Notes: generated from the letters alone by a model not told the origin. A stretch of 64,000 nucleotides of DNA from Ensifer adhaerens (GCF_000697965.2 NZ_CP015880.1:2356001-2420000), one strand, 5' to 3'; shown: positions 34,795-43,272, numbered from the stretch's first letter. Made by a program: numbers and translations.

Positions 34795-35289
34795 ATGTAC
34801 CGTCGTCAATTGCTTGTTACCGCTGGAGCCCTCGGCCTCAGCGCCCTCGTGCTCACGCCGGCGGCGTTTGCCGCCGACGCGGCGCCGGATGTGGTCGCGG
34901 CCTATGTCGCGGCCTGGAATGCCCATGACTCGAGCAAGGCCGCATCCTACTTCGCCGATGACGTCACCTATTACGACGCGTCGGTCGGCAAGCCGGTCAC
35001 CGGCAAGGATGCCGCCAAGACCGGCGTCATCGACAATTTCCTGAACGCGGTGCCTGATGCCGTCTGGACCATGAAGGGTGATCCGATCGCTAGCGGCGAC
35101 AAGGTCTCCTTCGAATGGGAGTTCTCCGGCACCAATTCGGGCGCCTGGGCCGACGGCACGGCCGCGACCAACAAGAGCTTCAAGTTCACCGGCGCCTCGG
35201 TCTTCACCGTCAAGGATGGCAAGATCGCCGCCCAGAACGACTATTACGACGCGCTCGGCTTTTACAAGCAGCTCGGTCTGATGCAGTAG
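34795..35289 (+). CDS. Exported SnoaL-like (NTF2 fold) protein
   Basis: A 164-residue protein with an N-terminal M-Y-R-R-Q-L-L-V followed by a hydrophobic stretch and A-F-A-A-D, which looks like a Tat or Sec signal. The mature domain has the SnoaL/NTF2 pattern (V-A-A-Y-V-A-A-W-N-A-H-D, then Y-F-A-D-D-V-T-Y-Y-D). Such proteins may be isomerases or ligand-binding scaffolds. It follows the dehydrogenase by 59 bases with its own GGGAGG site, and a hairpin follows it. Role unknown. Confidence 0.75.
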   Translation: MYRRQLLVTAGALGLSALVLTPAAFAADAAPDVVAAYVAAWNAHDSSKAASYFADDVTYYDASVGKPVTGKDAAKTGVIDNFLNAVPDAVWTMKGDPIASGDKVSFEWEFSGTNSGAWADGTAATNKSFKFTGASVFTVKDGKIAAQNDYYDALGFYKQLGLMQ

Positions 35290-35297
35290 ACGAGCCG

Positions 35298-35315
35298 AGC
35301 GGCGGTTTCGCCGCT
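35298..35315 (+). terminator. Stem-loop after the SnoaL-like gene
   Basis: AGCGGCG pairs with CGCCGCT around a GTTT loop, 9 bases after the stop. There is no run of T, so it is a weak intrinsic terminator candidate for the polyamine operon. Confidence 0.4.
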
Positions 35316-35366
35316 TCGATGGCCGCAGGCTTCGGCTTCCGGCCATCGTCTCTTGGCTTCAAATCA

Positions 35367-35422
35367 TGAATACAAAACTCATAAATGACTTGCACCGGAA
35401 AAAATCTTGAGTAACACGATCA
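35367..35422 (+). promoter_or_regulatory. Two RirA-type IRO boxes upstream of iron genes
   Basis: TGAATACAAAACTCA (35367-35381) and TGAGTAACACGATCA (35408-35422) both match the rhizobial iron-responsive operator TGA-N9-TCA exactly. A further pair of perfect 10-base inverted words, AAACTCATAA at 35375 and TTATGAGTTT at 35425, brackets the second box. They lie about 105 bases before the FhuF-like gene. Repression by RirA under iron sufficiency is the expected effect. Confidence 0.65.
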
Positions 35423-35526
35423 CCTTATGAGTTTCTGACCACGCTCAGAAGGTATCGCATGCTTGCAGGACGGCGTTCTTCCAAGGCTCCATTTCCGATC
35501 GGGCTTACCCGCGCGCGGGTGACGTC

Positions 35527-36282
35527 TTGACGGCGGCCGTGTCCGAACCGGTCGTCGCGACAGGCGGCCCCAAGGCGCTGTCGGCCGCCTTTGCCGGCAC
35601 CCATGCCTGGTGCAATGAGAAGATGGTGCTCTCGGACGAGCTTTCCGACGGCATGGCGCTGCCGGACTTCTTTGCCTCCGGCGCCTTCGACCGCGCGCTC
35701 GATATTCACACGGAGAAATCCGGCGCCAGCGACCGCCGTGCCGTCGCCTCCATGTGGTCGCTCTACTATTTTTCGAGCCTCACCATTCCCTATCTCGTCG
35801 CGCGCGTGCTTGACCATCAGGTGCTGCCCGTCGCCTTCGATCAGATGAAGGTGGCGCTCGCCGAGGATGGCCTGCCGCGAACCTTCGGTGTCGCCACACC
35901 GGGCGACTGGCAGAAAGCGGACGATAGCGACGTTTTCGCCACGCTTGCCCCCCTGATGCAGGGGCATCTGCGTGAGGTCGTCAGCTATCTCAAGTCCGTC
36001 GGCGGCATCGCCCCGAAGCTCGCCTGGAACAATGCGCTCGTCTATATCGACTATGCGCTGCGCGCCTCCGGCATCGAGCCGCTGAACGCGCAGGCCGACG
36101 CGCTGATCGGCAGCAAGTCCCTGCCGGACGGTACACCCAATCCCTTCTTCGATTGCCTGCGGCACGAGGAGGAAGATGGCGCCCGTGTCTGCCGGCGCAA
36201 GATCTGCTGCCTGCGCTATCTGCTGCCCGGCGTCCCGAGCTGCGGCAGCCTCTGCGCCCTCCCAAGCCAAAGGAACCAATAG
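35527..36282 (+). CDS. FhuF-like siderophore-iron reductase
   Basis: A 251-residue protein of the FhuF family. The C-terminal 2Fe-2S site is complete: Cys227, Cys228, Cys239 and Cys242 in the order C-C-x10-C-x2-C. FhuF proteins reduce ferric siderophores in the cytoplasm to release iron. No ATG is available in a suitable place; TTG 35527 has GGGTGA five bases upstream, and GTG 35539 is the alternative. Three bases separate it from the siderophore-binding protein gene, so they form one operon under the IRO boxes. Confidence 0.82.
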   Translation: MTAAVSEPVVATGGPKALSAAFAGTHAWCNEKMVLSDELSDGMALPDFFASGAFDRALDIHTEKSGASDRRAVASMWSLYYFSSLTIPYLVARVLDHQVLPVAFDQMKVALAEDGLPRTFGVATPGDWQKADDSDVFATLAPLMQGHLREVVSYLKSVGGIAPKLAWNNALVYIDYALRASGIEPLNAQADALIGSKSLPDGTPNPFFDCLRHEEEDGARVCRRKICCLRYLLPGVPSCGSLCALPSQRNQ

Positions 36283-36285
36283 GTT

Positions 36286-37425
36286 TTGTCTTCCCGCTTC
36301 CTCTTCCCGGCCGCCCTGCGGCTGACGCTCGTTTTCATCACCGCCCTGCTCTTTGCTGTCTCCGCCCGCGCCGAAAGCAACTGGCCGATGACCGTAACCG
36401 ATGCGGTCGGCCGCGAGGTGACGATACCGGCAAAGCCGAAGGCGATCCTGCTTGGAAGCGGCTTCAATCTCGTCGCCCTGTCGCTCATCCATCCCGATCC
36501 CGTCAGCCTGCTTGCGGCCTGGTCCGGCGACATGAAGACCGACAACCCCGAGATCTACGAGAGCTTCCGGCGTAAGTTTCCTGATATCGCCGACGTGCCG
36601 CAGATCGACGATGGCACCGGCCCGGGCCTCTCCTTCGAGACGCTGCTGACGGTGAAGGCCGATCTCGCGCTGCTCAATAACTGGCAATCCGACACCGAGT
36701 CCGGCAGGCGCGCCATCGAGTATCTGACCGGCATCGGCGTGCCCGTGGTGGTGGTCGATTTCAACAACGACGCGCTGACCGGCACGCCGCGCATGATGCG
36801 TCTGCTCGGCCGCATCCTCGAACGGGACGAACAGGCAGAAGCTTTCGCCCGGTTCTACGAGGACAAGCTCAAGCTGATCCGCGACCGCATCGCCGCCAAG
36901 CCGGAACCGCGCCCGCTGGTGCTGATGGACGCCTTCCCCCAACCCGACCGCTGTTGCTGGGCCTATGGCACCGGCGGTCTCGGCGAATTCCTGACGGTGG
37001 CCGGCGGCCGCAACTTTGCCGAAGGCGTGCTGCCACGGCCGGGCGGGACCGTCAACGCCGAGGCGATCATGGCCGCCAATCCGGAAATCTATATCGCCAC
37101 CTCCTCGCCCGGCGGCAAATACGGCACGCTCTCGATCGGCCCCGGCGTCAGCGAAGACGAAGCGCGCGAGACGCTGGCCCGCACCATCGAGGCGCCGGCG
37201 CTGAAGACCATCCGCGCCGTCGAGGAAAAGCGCGTGCACGGTCTCTGGAACTTCTTCAACGCGATCCCGCTCAACATCGTCGCCGCCGAAGCCTTCGCCA
37301 CCTGGATCCGGCCGGATCTGTTCGGCGATCTCGACCCCCAGAAGAGCCTTGCCGAGATCAACGCCCGCTTCGCCGCGGTGCCCTTCGAGGGCACCTACTG
37401 GGTGGACCTGACACCCGCCAGATAG
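36286..37425 (+). CDS. Iron-siderophore ABC transporter substrate-binding protein
   Basis: The 379-residue protein has a Sec signal peptide (ending V-S-A-R-A-E-S) and the typical class III binding-protein start W-P-M-T-V-T-D-A-V-G-R-E-V-T-I-P. The helical-backbone fold of FhuD/FepB-type proteins is expected. The only reasonable start is TTG 36286, preceded by AAAGGA. No permease or ATPase is present in the window, so these must be encoded elsewhere or shared. Confidence 0.83.
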   Translation: MSSRFLFPAALRLTLVFITALLFAVSARAESNWPMTVTDAVGREVTIPAKPKAILLGSGFNLVALSLIHPDPVSLLAAWSGDMKTDNPEIYESFRRKFPDIADVPQIDDGTGPGLSFETLLTVKADLALLNNWQSDTESGRRAIEYLTGIGVPVVVVDFNNDALTGTPRMMRLLGRILERDEQAEAFARFYEDKLKLIRDRIAAKPEPRPLVLMDAFPQPDRCCWAYGTGGLGEFLTVAGGRNFAEGVLPRPGGTVNAEAIMAANPEIYIATSSPGGKYGTLSIGPGVSEDEARETLARTIEAPALKTIRAVEEKRVHGLWNFFNAIPLNIVAAEAFATWIRPDLFGDLDPQKSLAEINARFAAVPFEGTYWVDLTPAR

Positions 37426-37675
37426 GGAGACGTCCTGTACACGCGAGCGCGGACCCACGCGGCATCGTCATGCGTGTTCACCAATTCGTCAGGGTGCTTC
37501 CTTTCGTCCGACGCCCCGGCGTGTTGCCAGTCGGCGCCCACCCTATATAAAGGCCAGGTGGTATAGAGCACCGTTCCAAAATGCGAGCGTCGCTGTAACA
37601 CGTTGATCGGCTGCACGATTTCTCTGTTGCGTCGATTCCGGACCAAGGAATGATGCGGGGTTGAGGAGGATCTTG

Positions 37676-38200
37676 ATGCTATGGTTGATCGCGTTACCGC
37701 TGGGTCTTGTCGTGGTGTATCTGGCAGCGCGCTTCAGCCGCTTTCGTCATTGGGCCGAACCGATCCTCTCCGTCGCCGTGGCGCTCGGCCTGCTCGTCGC
37801 CTTCATCATCTGGTTTGCCGACCGCGACGGTCGCACGCCGGCCGCGCCCCCGCCCGTTGAGACGACCCAACCGGCCGGCCTCACGGCCGCCGACGTTGCC
37901 CTCGAAGGCCTGACCTTCGAACAGAGCCAGCCGGAGAGAAGCTTCCGGCTGCGCGGCACGGTGACGAACAAAGGGCCGAAACTGCTCGAATATTTCCGCC
38001 TCGCGGTAACGCTCGAAAACTGCCCTGACGGCAATTGCGAGACGATCGGCAACGACACCGCACTCATCCTCGCCCGCGTGCCGGCGGGCCAGAGCCGTTC
38101 GTTCGAAACCTTCCTCACCTTCCCCAACCGCGAGGGCGAAAGCCTGACGGCGCCGAAATGGACGACCGAGATCCAGGAAGTCCGCGGCGCCAACCGGTAG
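37676..38200 (+). CDS. Small membrane-anchored protein with an extracytoplasmic Ig-like (FxLYD-type) domain
   Basis: The 174-residue protein has two close hydrophobic segments at residues 1-18 and 30-48. A proline-rich linker follows, then a beta-rich domain (about 70-170: F-R-L-R-G-T-V-T-N-K-G-P-K-L-L-E-Y-F-R-L-A-V-T) that resembles FxLYD or similar Ig-like domains. ATG 37676 follows GAGGAGG. It stands alone, convergent with the cysteine hydrolase. Function unknown. The 250-base gap before it holds an AT-rich CTATATAAAG stretch at about 37544, which may be part of its promoter. Confidence 0.7.
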   Translation: MLWLIALPLGLVVVYLAARFSRFRHWAEPILSVAVALGLLVAFIIWFADRDGRTPAAPPPVETTQPAGLTAADVALEGLTFEQSQPERSFRLRGTVTNKGPKLLEYFRLAVTLENCPDGNCETIGNDTALILARVPAGQSRSFETFLTFPNREGESLTAPKWTTEIQEVRGANR

Positions 38201-38258
38201 TCGGCGGCGCGGGAGCGGAAGCACCTGAACGGTAGCCCCGTCTGCCCGCGCCCGACCG

Positions 38259-38843
38259 TCAAGCCGCTGCCGGTCGCTGCAACGCCTCGACGAGCTTCGC
38301 CGTCGACAACACCTCGGCAAATTCCGCCCGCAAGGTCGCCACGTGGGCGCGGTGGATTTCGCGCGCCGAGATCACTCCGCCTTCGCCGTCCGGCTGGTCG
38401 AAACAATCGCAGGCATCCTCGACGAGGATCATTCGGTAGCCGAGATTGGCGCCGACGCGCACCGAGGTCGAGACGCACATGTCGGTAGAAATGCCGAAGG
38501 CGACGACCGTCTCGACGCCGAGACGACGCAGGCGCAAGTCGAGGTCGGTACCGATAAAGGCGGCGTTGACGCCCTTGGTGACGAGTGCCTCGTCTCCCAT
38601 CGGTCCGAAGCCCGGCCGGAAGCCGTTGCCGGGCGCGCCGAGGGAAAGCGTCGAGCCGGGCATGACGCTGTCGTGGCGCACGTGAATGACTGGTCGGCCG
38701 CTTGCCCGCCAGGCGGCAAGAAGCGCAAGGCCGTTGCTGTCGACCGCCTCATTCCAGCGACGCGGCCAGGGGGTGCTGTCAAAGGCCTGCTGCATGTCGA
38801 TCGGCAGCAGCACGGCGTTGTCGGGGACACTCATTTTGGGCAT
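38259..38843 (-). CDS. Isochorismatase-family cysteine hydrolase
   Basis: A 194-residue amidohydrolase-like enzyme. The catalytic Asp is in L-P-I-D-M-Q, the Lys in V-T-K-G-V-N, and the nucleophile Cys in G-I-S-T-D-M-C-V-S-T. The start at 38843 follows AAGGAG; a longer frame upstream crosses the regulatory gap. It is divergent from an Lrp-type regulator, with a 16-base palindrome between them. Members cleave nicotinamide, carbamoyl-amines, ureidoacrylate or isochorismate; the substrate cannot be told. Confidence 0.84.
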   Translation of the reverse strand: MPKMSVPDNAVLLPIDMQQAFDSTPWPRRWNEAVDSNGLALLAAWRASGRPVIHVRHDSVMPGSTLSLGAPGNGFRPGFGPMGDEALVTKGVNAAFIGTDLDLRLRRLGVETVVAFGISTDMCVSTSVRVGANLGYRMILVEDACDCFDQPDGEGGVISAREIHRAHVATLRAEFAEVLSTAKLVEALQRPAAA

Positions 38844-38916
38844 GGCAAGGCTCCTTGGTTGTAGGGAGACGCTATCTTGCCTATCGTCCGATTTCACTGG
38901 ACATGATGACGCCTGA

Positions 38917-38932
38917 CCGGACATATGTCCGG
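38917..38932. promoter_or_regulatory. Perfect 16-base palindrome in an Lrp-type divergent promoter
   Basis: CCGGACATATGTCCGG is fully self-complementary. A weaker second pair of the same half-sites, GTCC at 38886 and GGAC at 38899, lies one site upstream, so GGAC words occur at 38899 and 38919, 20 bp apart. It is a likely operator of the adjacent Lrp/AsnC protein. Confidence 0.6.
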
Positions 38933-38956
38933 AAATGGCGACAAGGAGGCGACGTT

Positions 38957-39400
38957 TTGACGGAAATCGATGAAAAGGATCGCCTGCTTTTGGCAGCGCT
39001 CAGGCAGGATTCGCGCCAGAGCCTGGTGGCACTGGCCCGCCACAGCGGTCTTTCGCGCAGCGCGGCCCATGACCGGCTGCGACGGCTGGAATCGAAGGGC
39101 GTCATTGCCGGCTACACCATCCGCCTCGGCATCGAAGACCAGAGCCCGACCGTCAAATCGCTGATCGCGATCACCTTCCAGCCCGGCAAGAACTGCGACC
39201 ATATCGTGCCGCATCTCTCGGCCATGCCGCCCATCGTCACCTGCTGGTCGCTCGCCGGCGCCACCGACCTGATGGTGCTGGTCGAATGCGCCTCCAACGG
39301 CGATCTCGACACCATCCGCCGCCAGATATCGATCATCCCGGGCGTCGCGACGGTGCAGACGCACGTGGCGCTGAGGACGCATTTCAACCGGCGGGACTAG
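38957..39400 (+). CDS. Lrp/AsnC family regulator
   Basis: A 147-residue Lrp-type protein: HTH at residues 4-60 (I-D-E-K-D-R-L-L-L-A-A-L-R-Q-D-S-R, then G-L-S-R-S-A-A-H-D-R-L-R-R-L-E) and a C-terminal RAM ligand domain. It begins with TTG 38957, placed 7 bases after a strong AAGGAGG. It is divergent from the cysteine hydrolase, which it probably controls in response to an amino acid or related substrate. Confidence 0.87.
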   Translation: MTEIDEKDRLLLAALRQDSRQSLVALARHSGLSRSAAHDRLRRLESKGVIAGYTIRLGIEDQSPTVKSLIAITFQPGKNCDHIVPHLSAMPPIVTCWSLAGATDLMVLVECASNGDLDTIRRQISIIPGVATVQTHVALRTHFNRRD

Positions 39401-39407
39401 GCAAACG

Positions 39408-39446
39408 AAATGCGTCGCCGGCACGCTTGCACCGGCGACGCGATTT
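39408..39446. terminator. Bidirectional terminator between convergent genes
   Basis: GCGTCGCCGG and CCGGCGACGC form a 10-base stem with a 10-base loop, flanked by AAAT and ATTT that extend the stem with one bulge. It fills the gap between the Lrp gene and the Rieske oxygenase gene, which converge here. Confidence 0.7.
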
Positions 39447-39462
39447 GCCTGCAGCTTGCCGC

Positions 39463-40695
39463 TCAGGCCGGCCGGCTGATCTCGTCGAGATACCAGTTGA
39501 TGTAGCGCAGCTCGTTCTGCTCCATCGGCGCGATTGGGCCTGGCACGAAGTAGTGCGAACGCACGCCGCGCGACGTGTGCTCGATGATCGCCTTGTCCTC
39601 GTCGGTCGTCACCTTCCAGAGCCAGGTGAGCTTTTCCAGATCGTAGTCGCGCCCCTCCTCGGCCTTGCCGTCGACGAGCCAGATCAGCTCCATCTCCGAG
39701 GTTTCGGCCGTCTTCGGGATGAAGCGGTAGATCATGCCGTGGTCCGGATAGCAGACGAGGAAGGTGGTGCCACCCAGATGGATCGAGGTGACGCCGCCGT
39801 CGAAATCGGTGAAGCGGCCCATCAGCGTGCTCAGCGCCTGCCCGTCCTTGCTGCCGGTCTGGACGCCATCATAGAGCGCGTAGCGGAAGGCATGAATGGT
39901 CTCCTTGCCGCCGGTGGAATTCTGCCAGTGATTGCCGGAGGCGACCTCGATGCCGAGCGCGCAGGTGCGCGCCTCCATCCTGGCGTTCAGTTCCTCGATC
40001 AGGTGCAGCGGCTGTTCCAGCGCATGGGTTTCGGAATATTCCGGATGCGCCGGCCCGCAATGGTAGCACTCGACATAGTTTTCGACCGCAAGCTTCCAGT
40101 TGGCGTCGATCGCATAGCTCTGACGATGGGCGATCTTCGCCGATCCCCAGCCATACTGGCCGCAGGTCGCACGCAACAGGCGCTCGACTTCGGAGAAATC
40201 AAGCGGCTCGGCGGCAAAGGAGATGAAGATCAATCCTTCGACGACACGCACGTTGAGCTTCTTCAGGCCGTGGTCCTCGCGCTTGAAGTCCTTGGGCATC
40301 AGCCGCGCCGCCTTCAGCGCGCCATCATTGCCATAGGTCCAGGCATGGTAGGGACAGACGAAGGCACGGGCATTGCCCTTGTCCTTGGTGCAGACCTCGG
40401 CCCCGCGATGACGGCAGACATTGAGCATCGCATGGATCTCGCCGCTTGCCGTACGGGTGACGATCACCTGCTCGGAGGCCATGCGGAAGACCTCGAAATC
40501 ATTGGCGTTGGGGATCGCGCTTTCATGGGCGACGCAATGCCAGTGACGCCGAAAAACCCGCTCGAGGTCCCGTTCATAGATCTCCGGGTCGAGGTAGAAG
40601 GCGCGGGCAAGCCCATGGCCCGGACGATGGCCGGCGACCAGCTGATCGATGCGGTCGCCCGCAACTGTCGTATCCTTAAGCTCCGATGCGAGCAT
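39463..40695 (-). CDS. Rieske-type oxygenase, probable glycine betaine monooxygenase (GbcA-like)
   Basis: The 410-residue oxygenase has a Rieske 2Fe-2S site with Cys94/His96 and Cys114/His117, and a mononuclear iron site with His212 and His217 in E-N-Y-V-E-C-Y-H-C-G-P-A-H. The bridging residue is Glu209 rather than the Asp of naphthalene dioxygenase, as in oxygenases that act on quaternary amines. It lies behind two dimethylglycine/sarcosine dehydrogenase-like genes, which supports N-demethylation of glycine betaine to dimethylglycine and formaldehyde. Stachydrine or carnitine are alternatives. The reductase partner is not encoded nearby. The start at 40695 follows GGAG. Confidence 0.8.
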   Translation of the reverse strand: MLASELKDTTVAGDRIDQLVAGHRPGHGLARAFYLDPEIYERDLERVFRRHWHCVAHESAIPNANDFEVFRMASEQVIVTRTASGEIHAMLNVCRHRGAEVCTKDKGNARAFVCPYHAWTYGNDGALKAARLMPKDFKREDHGLKKLNVRVVEGLIFISFAAEPLDFSEVERLLRATCGQYGWGSAKIAHRQSYAIDANWKLAVENYVECYHCGPAHPEYSETHALEQPLHLIEELNARMEARTCALGIEVASGNHWQNSTGGKETIHAFRYALYDGVQTGSKDGQALSTLMGRFTDFDGGVTSIHLGGTTFLVCYPDHGMIYRFIPKTAETSEMELIWLVDGKAEEGRDYDLEKLTWLWKVTTDEDKAIIEHTSRGVRSHYFVPGPIAPMEQNELRYINWYLDEISRPA

Positions 40696-40763
40696 GGACT
40701 GAACTCCAGAAAGAAGACCGGAAACCCGCGATCCGGCACGCGTATTTTCGTTGTGCCTCGAAG

Positions 40764-40790
40764 AGCCCCTCATCCGCGCGGTGAGGGGCT
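40764..40790. repeat. RIME remnant forming a hairpin
   Basis: AGCCCCTCA and TGAGGGGCT form a 9-base stem. GCCCCTCATCCGC at 40765-40777 is the exact reverse complement of the right end of the RIME-like element (30502-30514), so this seems to be a deleted copy. It lies between the Rieske gene and the flavoprotein gene, where it could attenuate transcription. Confidence 0.55.
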
Positions 40791-40824
40791 GTCTCAAGCG
40801 CCAGGCACGCCACCCAACGCCTGC

Positions 40825-43272
40825 CTACATCCGCACCCGCTCCGCCCGCGGGTCGTACATCGGCTTCAACGACGCCTCCGCCTTCACCCGCGTTCCGGCG
40901 ATCTCGATCTCGAAGCTTGATCCGAGCACGTCCTCTGCGCTCTCGCCTTCCGAGGGCACGTAGCCGAGGCCGATGGCGCCGCCGAGGTGGTGGCCGTAAT
41001 TGCCTGACGTGATCGTGCCGACGATCTTGCCGTCGCGAACGATCGCCTCGTTGTGGAAGAGCAGCGGCTCTGGATCTGCGAGCCGAAACTGCACCAGCCG
41101 GCGCGAAAGCCCGCGATTGTGCTTGGCAAGCACCGCCTCGCGGCCGATGAAATCGCCCTTGTCGGCCTTGACCGCAAAGCCGAGTCCGGCTTCGAGCACA
41201 TGATCTTCGTCGGTGATGTCGTGGCCGAAATGGCGGAAGGCCTTTTCGATGCGGCAGCTATCCAGTGTGTGGATGCCGCAGAGCTTGAGGCCCAGGTCCT
41301 GCCCCGCCGCCTCCAGCGCCTCGAACACATGCGCCGTCTGGTCGGTCGAGACATAGAGCTCCCAGCCGAGCTCGCCGACATAGGTGACGCGGTGGGCGCG
41401 GGCGAGGCCCATGCCGACCTCGATCTCGCGCGCCGTGCCGAACGGATGCCCCGCGTTGGAAAAATCGTTCGGGCTCACCTTCTGCATGAGCTCACGCGCC
41501 TTCGGCCCCATGACGCAGAGCACGCTTTCGCCAGCGCCGACATCAGTGATCACCACGAACTCGTCCGTCAGATGCTTGCGCAGCCAGGCGAGGTCGCGCT
41601 GGAGCGTGGCACCGGGCACGACCAGCAGGAAGGCGGTTTCCGACAGCCGCGTCACCGTCAGGTCGCTCTCGATGCCGCCGCGGGCGTTGAGCATCTGGGT
41701 ATAGACGATCCGGCCGGGCTCGACGTTCATCTCGTTGGCGCAGAGCCGCTGCAGGAAGGAAAGCGCATCGCGCCCTTCAACCCGGATCTTGCCGAAGGAG
41801 GTCATGTCGAACAGGCCGACGCCGTTTCGCACCGCAAGATGCTCGTCCCTCTGGTTCTCGAACCAGTTCTGCCGCTTCCATGAATAGCGGTACTCGCGCG
41901 ACTGGCCTCCCTTCGCAAACCAGTTGGCGCGTTCCCATCCGGCGACTTCACCGAAGACAGCGCCGCGAGCTTTCAGATGCTCGTGCAGCGGCGAACGGCG
42001 CACCCCGCGCGCGGTCGCCATCTGGCGATAGGGGAAATGGTCGGCGTAGAGCAGGCCGAGCGTTTCCGAGACGCGGTCTTTCAGATACGCGCGGTTCTTC
42101 TGGAACGGCTGCGCCCGGCGGATATCCACCTCCCAGAGATCGAAGGGCGGCTCGCCGTCATTCATCCATTGGGCGAGCGCCATGCCGGCGCCGCCCGAGG
42201 AAACGATGCCGATCGAATTGTAGCCGGCCGCGACCCAGTATCCCTTCACCTCCGGCGCTTCGCCGAGATAGTAGCGGTCGTCGGGCGTAAAGCTTTCCGG
42301 GCCGTTGAAGAAGGTATGGATCCCAGCCGTTTCCAGCATCGGCATGCGGTTGACCGCCATTTCGAGGATCGGCGCGAAGTGGTCGAAATCGTCCGGCAAC
42401 TGGTCGAAGCAGAAATCCTCGCGGATGCCGTCCATTCCCCAGGGCTTGGCCTTGAGCTCGAAGGCCCCGATCAGCATCTTGCCGGCATCTTCCTTGTAGT
42501 AGGTGCACTCGTCCGGCACGCGCAGAACCGGCAGGCGCTTCAGCTCCGGGATCGCCTCGGTGACGATGTAGAAATGCTCGCAGGCGTGCAGCGGCACCGT
42601 GACGCCCGATTGCCGCGCAAACTCCCTGCCCCACATGCCGGCGCAGTTGACGACATGATCGGTCTCGATCGTGTAGCTCTCGCCATTCTGCTCGCAGGTG
42701 ACGCCGGTGACCCGGCCGTCCTTCTTCAGGACGGATGTCACCTTGACACCTTCGATGATCGTTGCGCCGTTTTGCCGGGCGCCCTTGGCGAGCGCCATGG
42801 CGATGTTGGCCGGGTCGCACTGGCCATCGAGCGGCAGATGCACCGCCGCCTTCACATCCGAGGTGTTGAGGTGCGGATACATCGCCTTGACCTCGTCAGG
42901 CGTGATCTCGCGCACGTCGACATTGAAGGCGCGCGCCAGCGATGCCTGGCGGTAGATCTCTTCCTTGCGTTCTTCCGTCAGTGCCACGGTGATCGAGCCG
43001 TTCTGGCGCATGCCGGTGGAAATGCCGGTTTCGGCCTCGAGCTTGACGTAGAGGTCGGCCGAGTATTTCGCGAGCCGCGTCATGTTCTGCGAGGCGCGAA
43101 GCTGACCGATCAGGCCGGCCGCATGCCAGGTGGTACCGGAGGTCAGCTGCTTGCGCTCAAGCAGAACCACATCGGTCCAGCCGAGCTTGGCGAGGTGATA
43201 GGCGACGGAACAGCCGGAGACGCCGCCACCGATGATGACTGCGCGGGCTTTCGAGGGAATGGGCTTGCTCAT
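40825..43272 (-). CDS. Dimethylglycine/sarcosine dehydrogenase-like flavoprotein with GcvT domain (copy 2)
   Basis: An 815-residue protein. The N-terminal FAD domain (A-V-I-I-G-G-G-V-S-G-C-S) contains S-G-T-T-W-H-A-A-G-L, whose His carries covalent FAD in mitochondrial dimethylglycine dehydrogenase. The C-terminal 380 residues are the FAO_M and GcvT-type folate-binding domains, so the removed methyl group should pass to tetrahydrofolate. The start overlaps the stop of the copy upstream as ATGA. It is one of a tandem pair of equal length and most likely acts on dimethylglycine or sarcosine made by the Rieske step. Confidence 0.86.
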   Translation of the reverse strand: MSKPIPSKARAVIIGGGVSGCSVAYHLAKLGWTDVVLLERKQLTSGTTWHAAGLIGQLRASQNMTRLAKYSADLYVKLEAETGISTGMRQNGSITVALTEERKEEIYRQASLARAFNVDVREITPDEVKAMYPHLNTSDVKAAVHLPLDGQCDPANIAMALAKGARQNGATIIEGVKVTSVLKKDGRVTGVTCEQNGESYTIETDHVVNCAGMWGREFARQSGVTVPLHACEHFYIVTEAIPELKRLPVLRVPDECTYYKEDAGKMLIGAFELKAKPWGMDGIREDFCFDQLPDDFDHFAPILEMAVNRMPMLETAGIHTFFNGPESFTPDDRYYLGEAPEVKGYWVAAGYNSIGIVSSGGAGMALAQWMNDGEPPFDLWEVDIRRAQPFQKNRAYLKDRVSETLGLLYADHFPYRQMATARGVRRSPLHEHLKARGAVFGEVAGWERANWFAKGGQSREYRYSWKRQNWFENQRDEHLAVRNGVGLFDMTSFGKIRVEGRDALSFLQRLCANEMNVEPGRIVYTQMLNARGGIESDLTVTRLSETAFLLVVPGATLQRDLAWLRKHLTDEFVVITDVGAGESVLCVMGPKARELMQKVSPNDFSNAGHPFGTAREIEVGMGLARAHRVTYVGELGWELYVSTDQTAHVFEALEAAGQDLGLKLCGIHTLDSCRIEKAFRHFGHDITDEDHVLEAGLGFAVKADKGDFIGREAVLAKHNRGLSRRLVQFRLADPEPLLFHNEAIVRDGKIVGTITSGNYGHHLGGAIGLGYVPSEGESAEDVLGSSFEIEIAGTRVKAEASLKPMYDPRAERVRM

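Noticed and set aside
35425..37458. 677-codon minus-strand open frame opposite the iron genes
   Set aside because: The plus-strand FhuF-type Cys cluster and signal peptide are clear, so the minus frame is a shadow despite the plus genes using TTG starts.
37395..37646. 83-codon minus-strand frame over the same gap
   Set aside because: No start signal, no recognisable domain and atypical codon use.
37426..37675. Possible small gene or RNA in the 250-base gap before the small membrane protein
   Set aside because: Only an AT-rich CTATATAAAG stretch stands out; frames through it have poor codon use and no ribosome-binding site.
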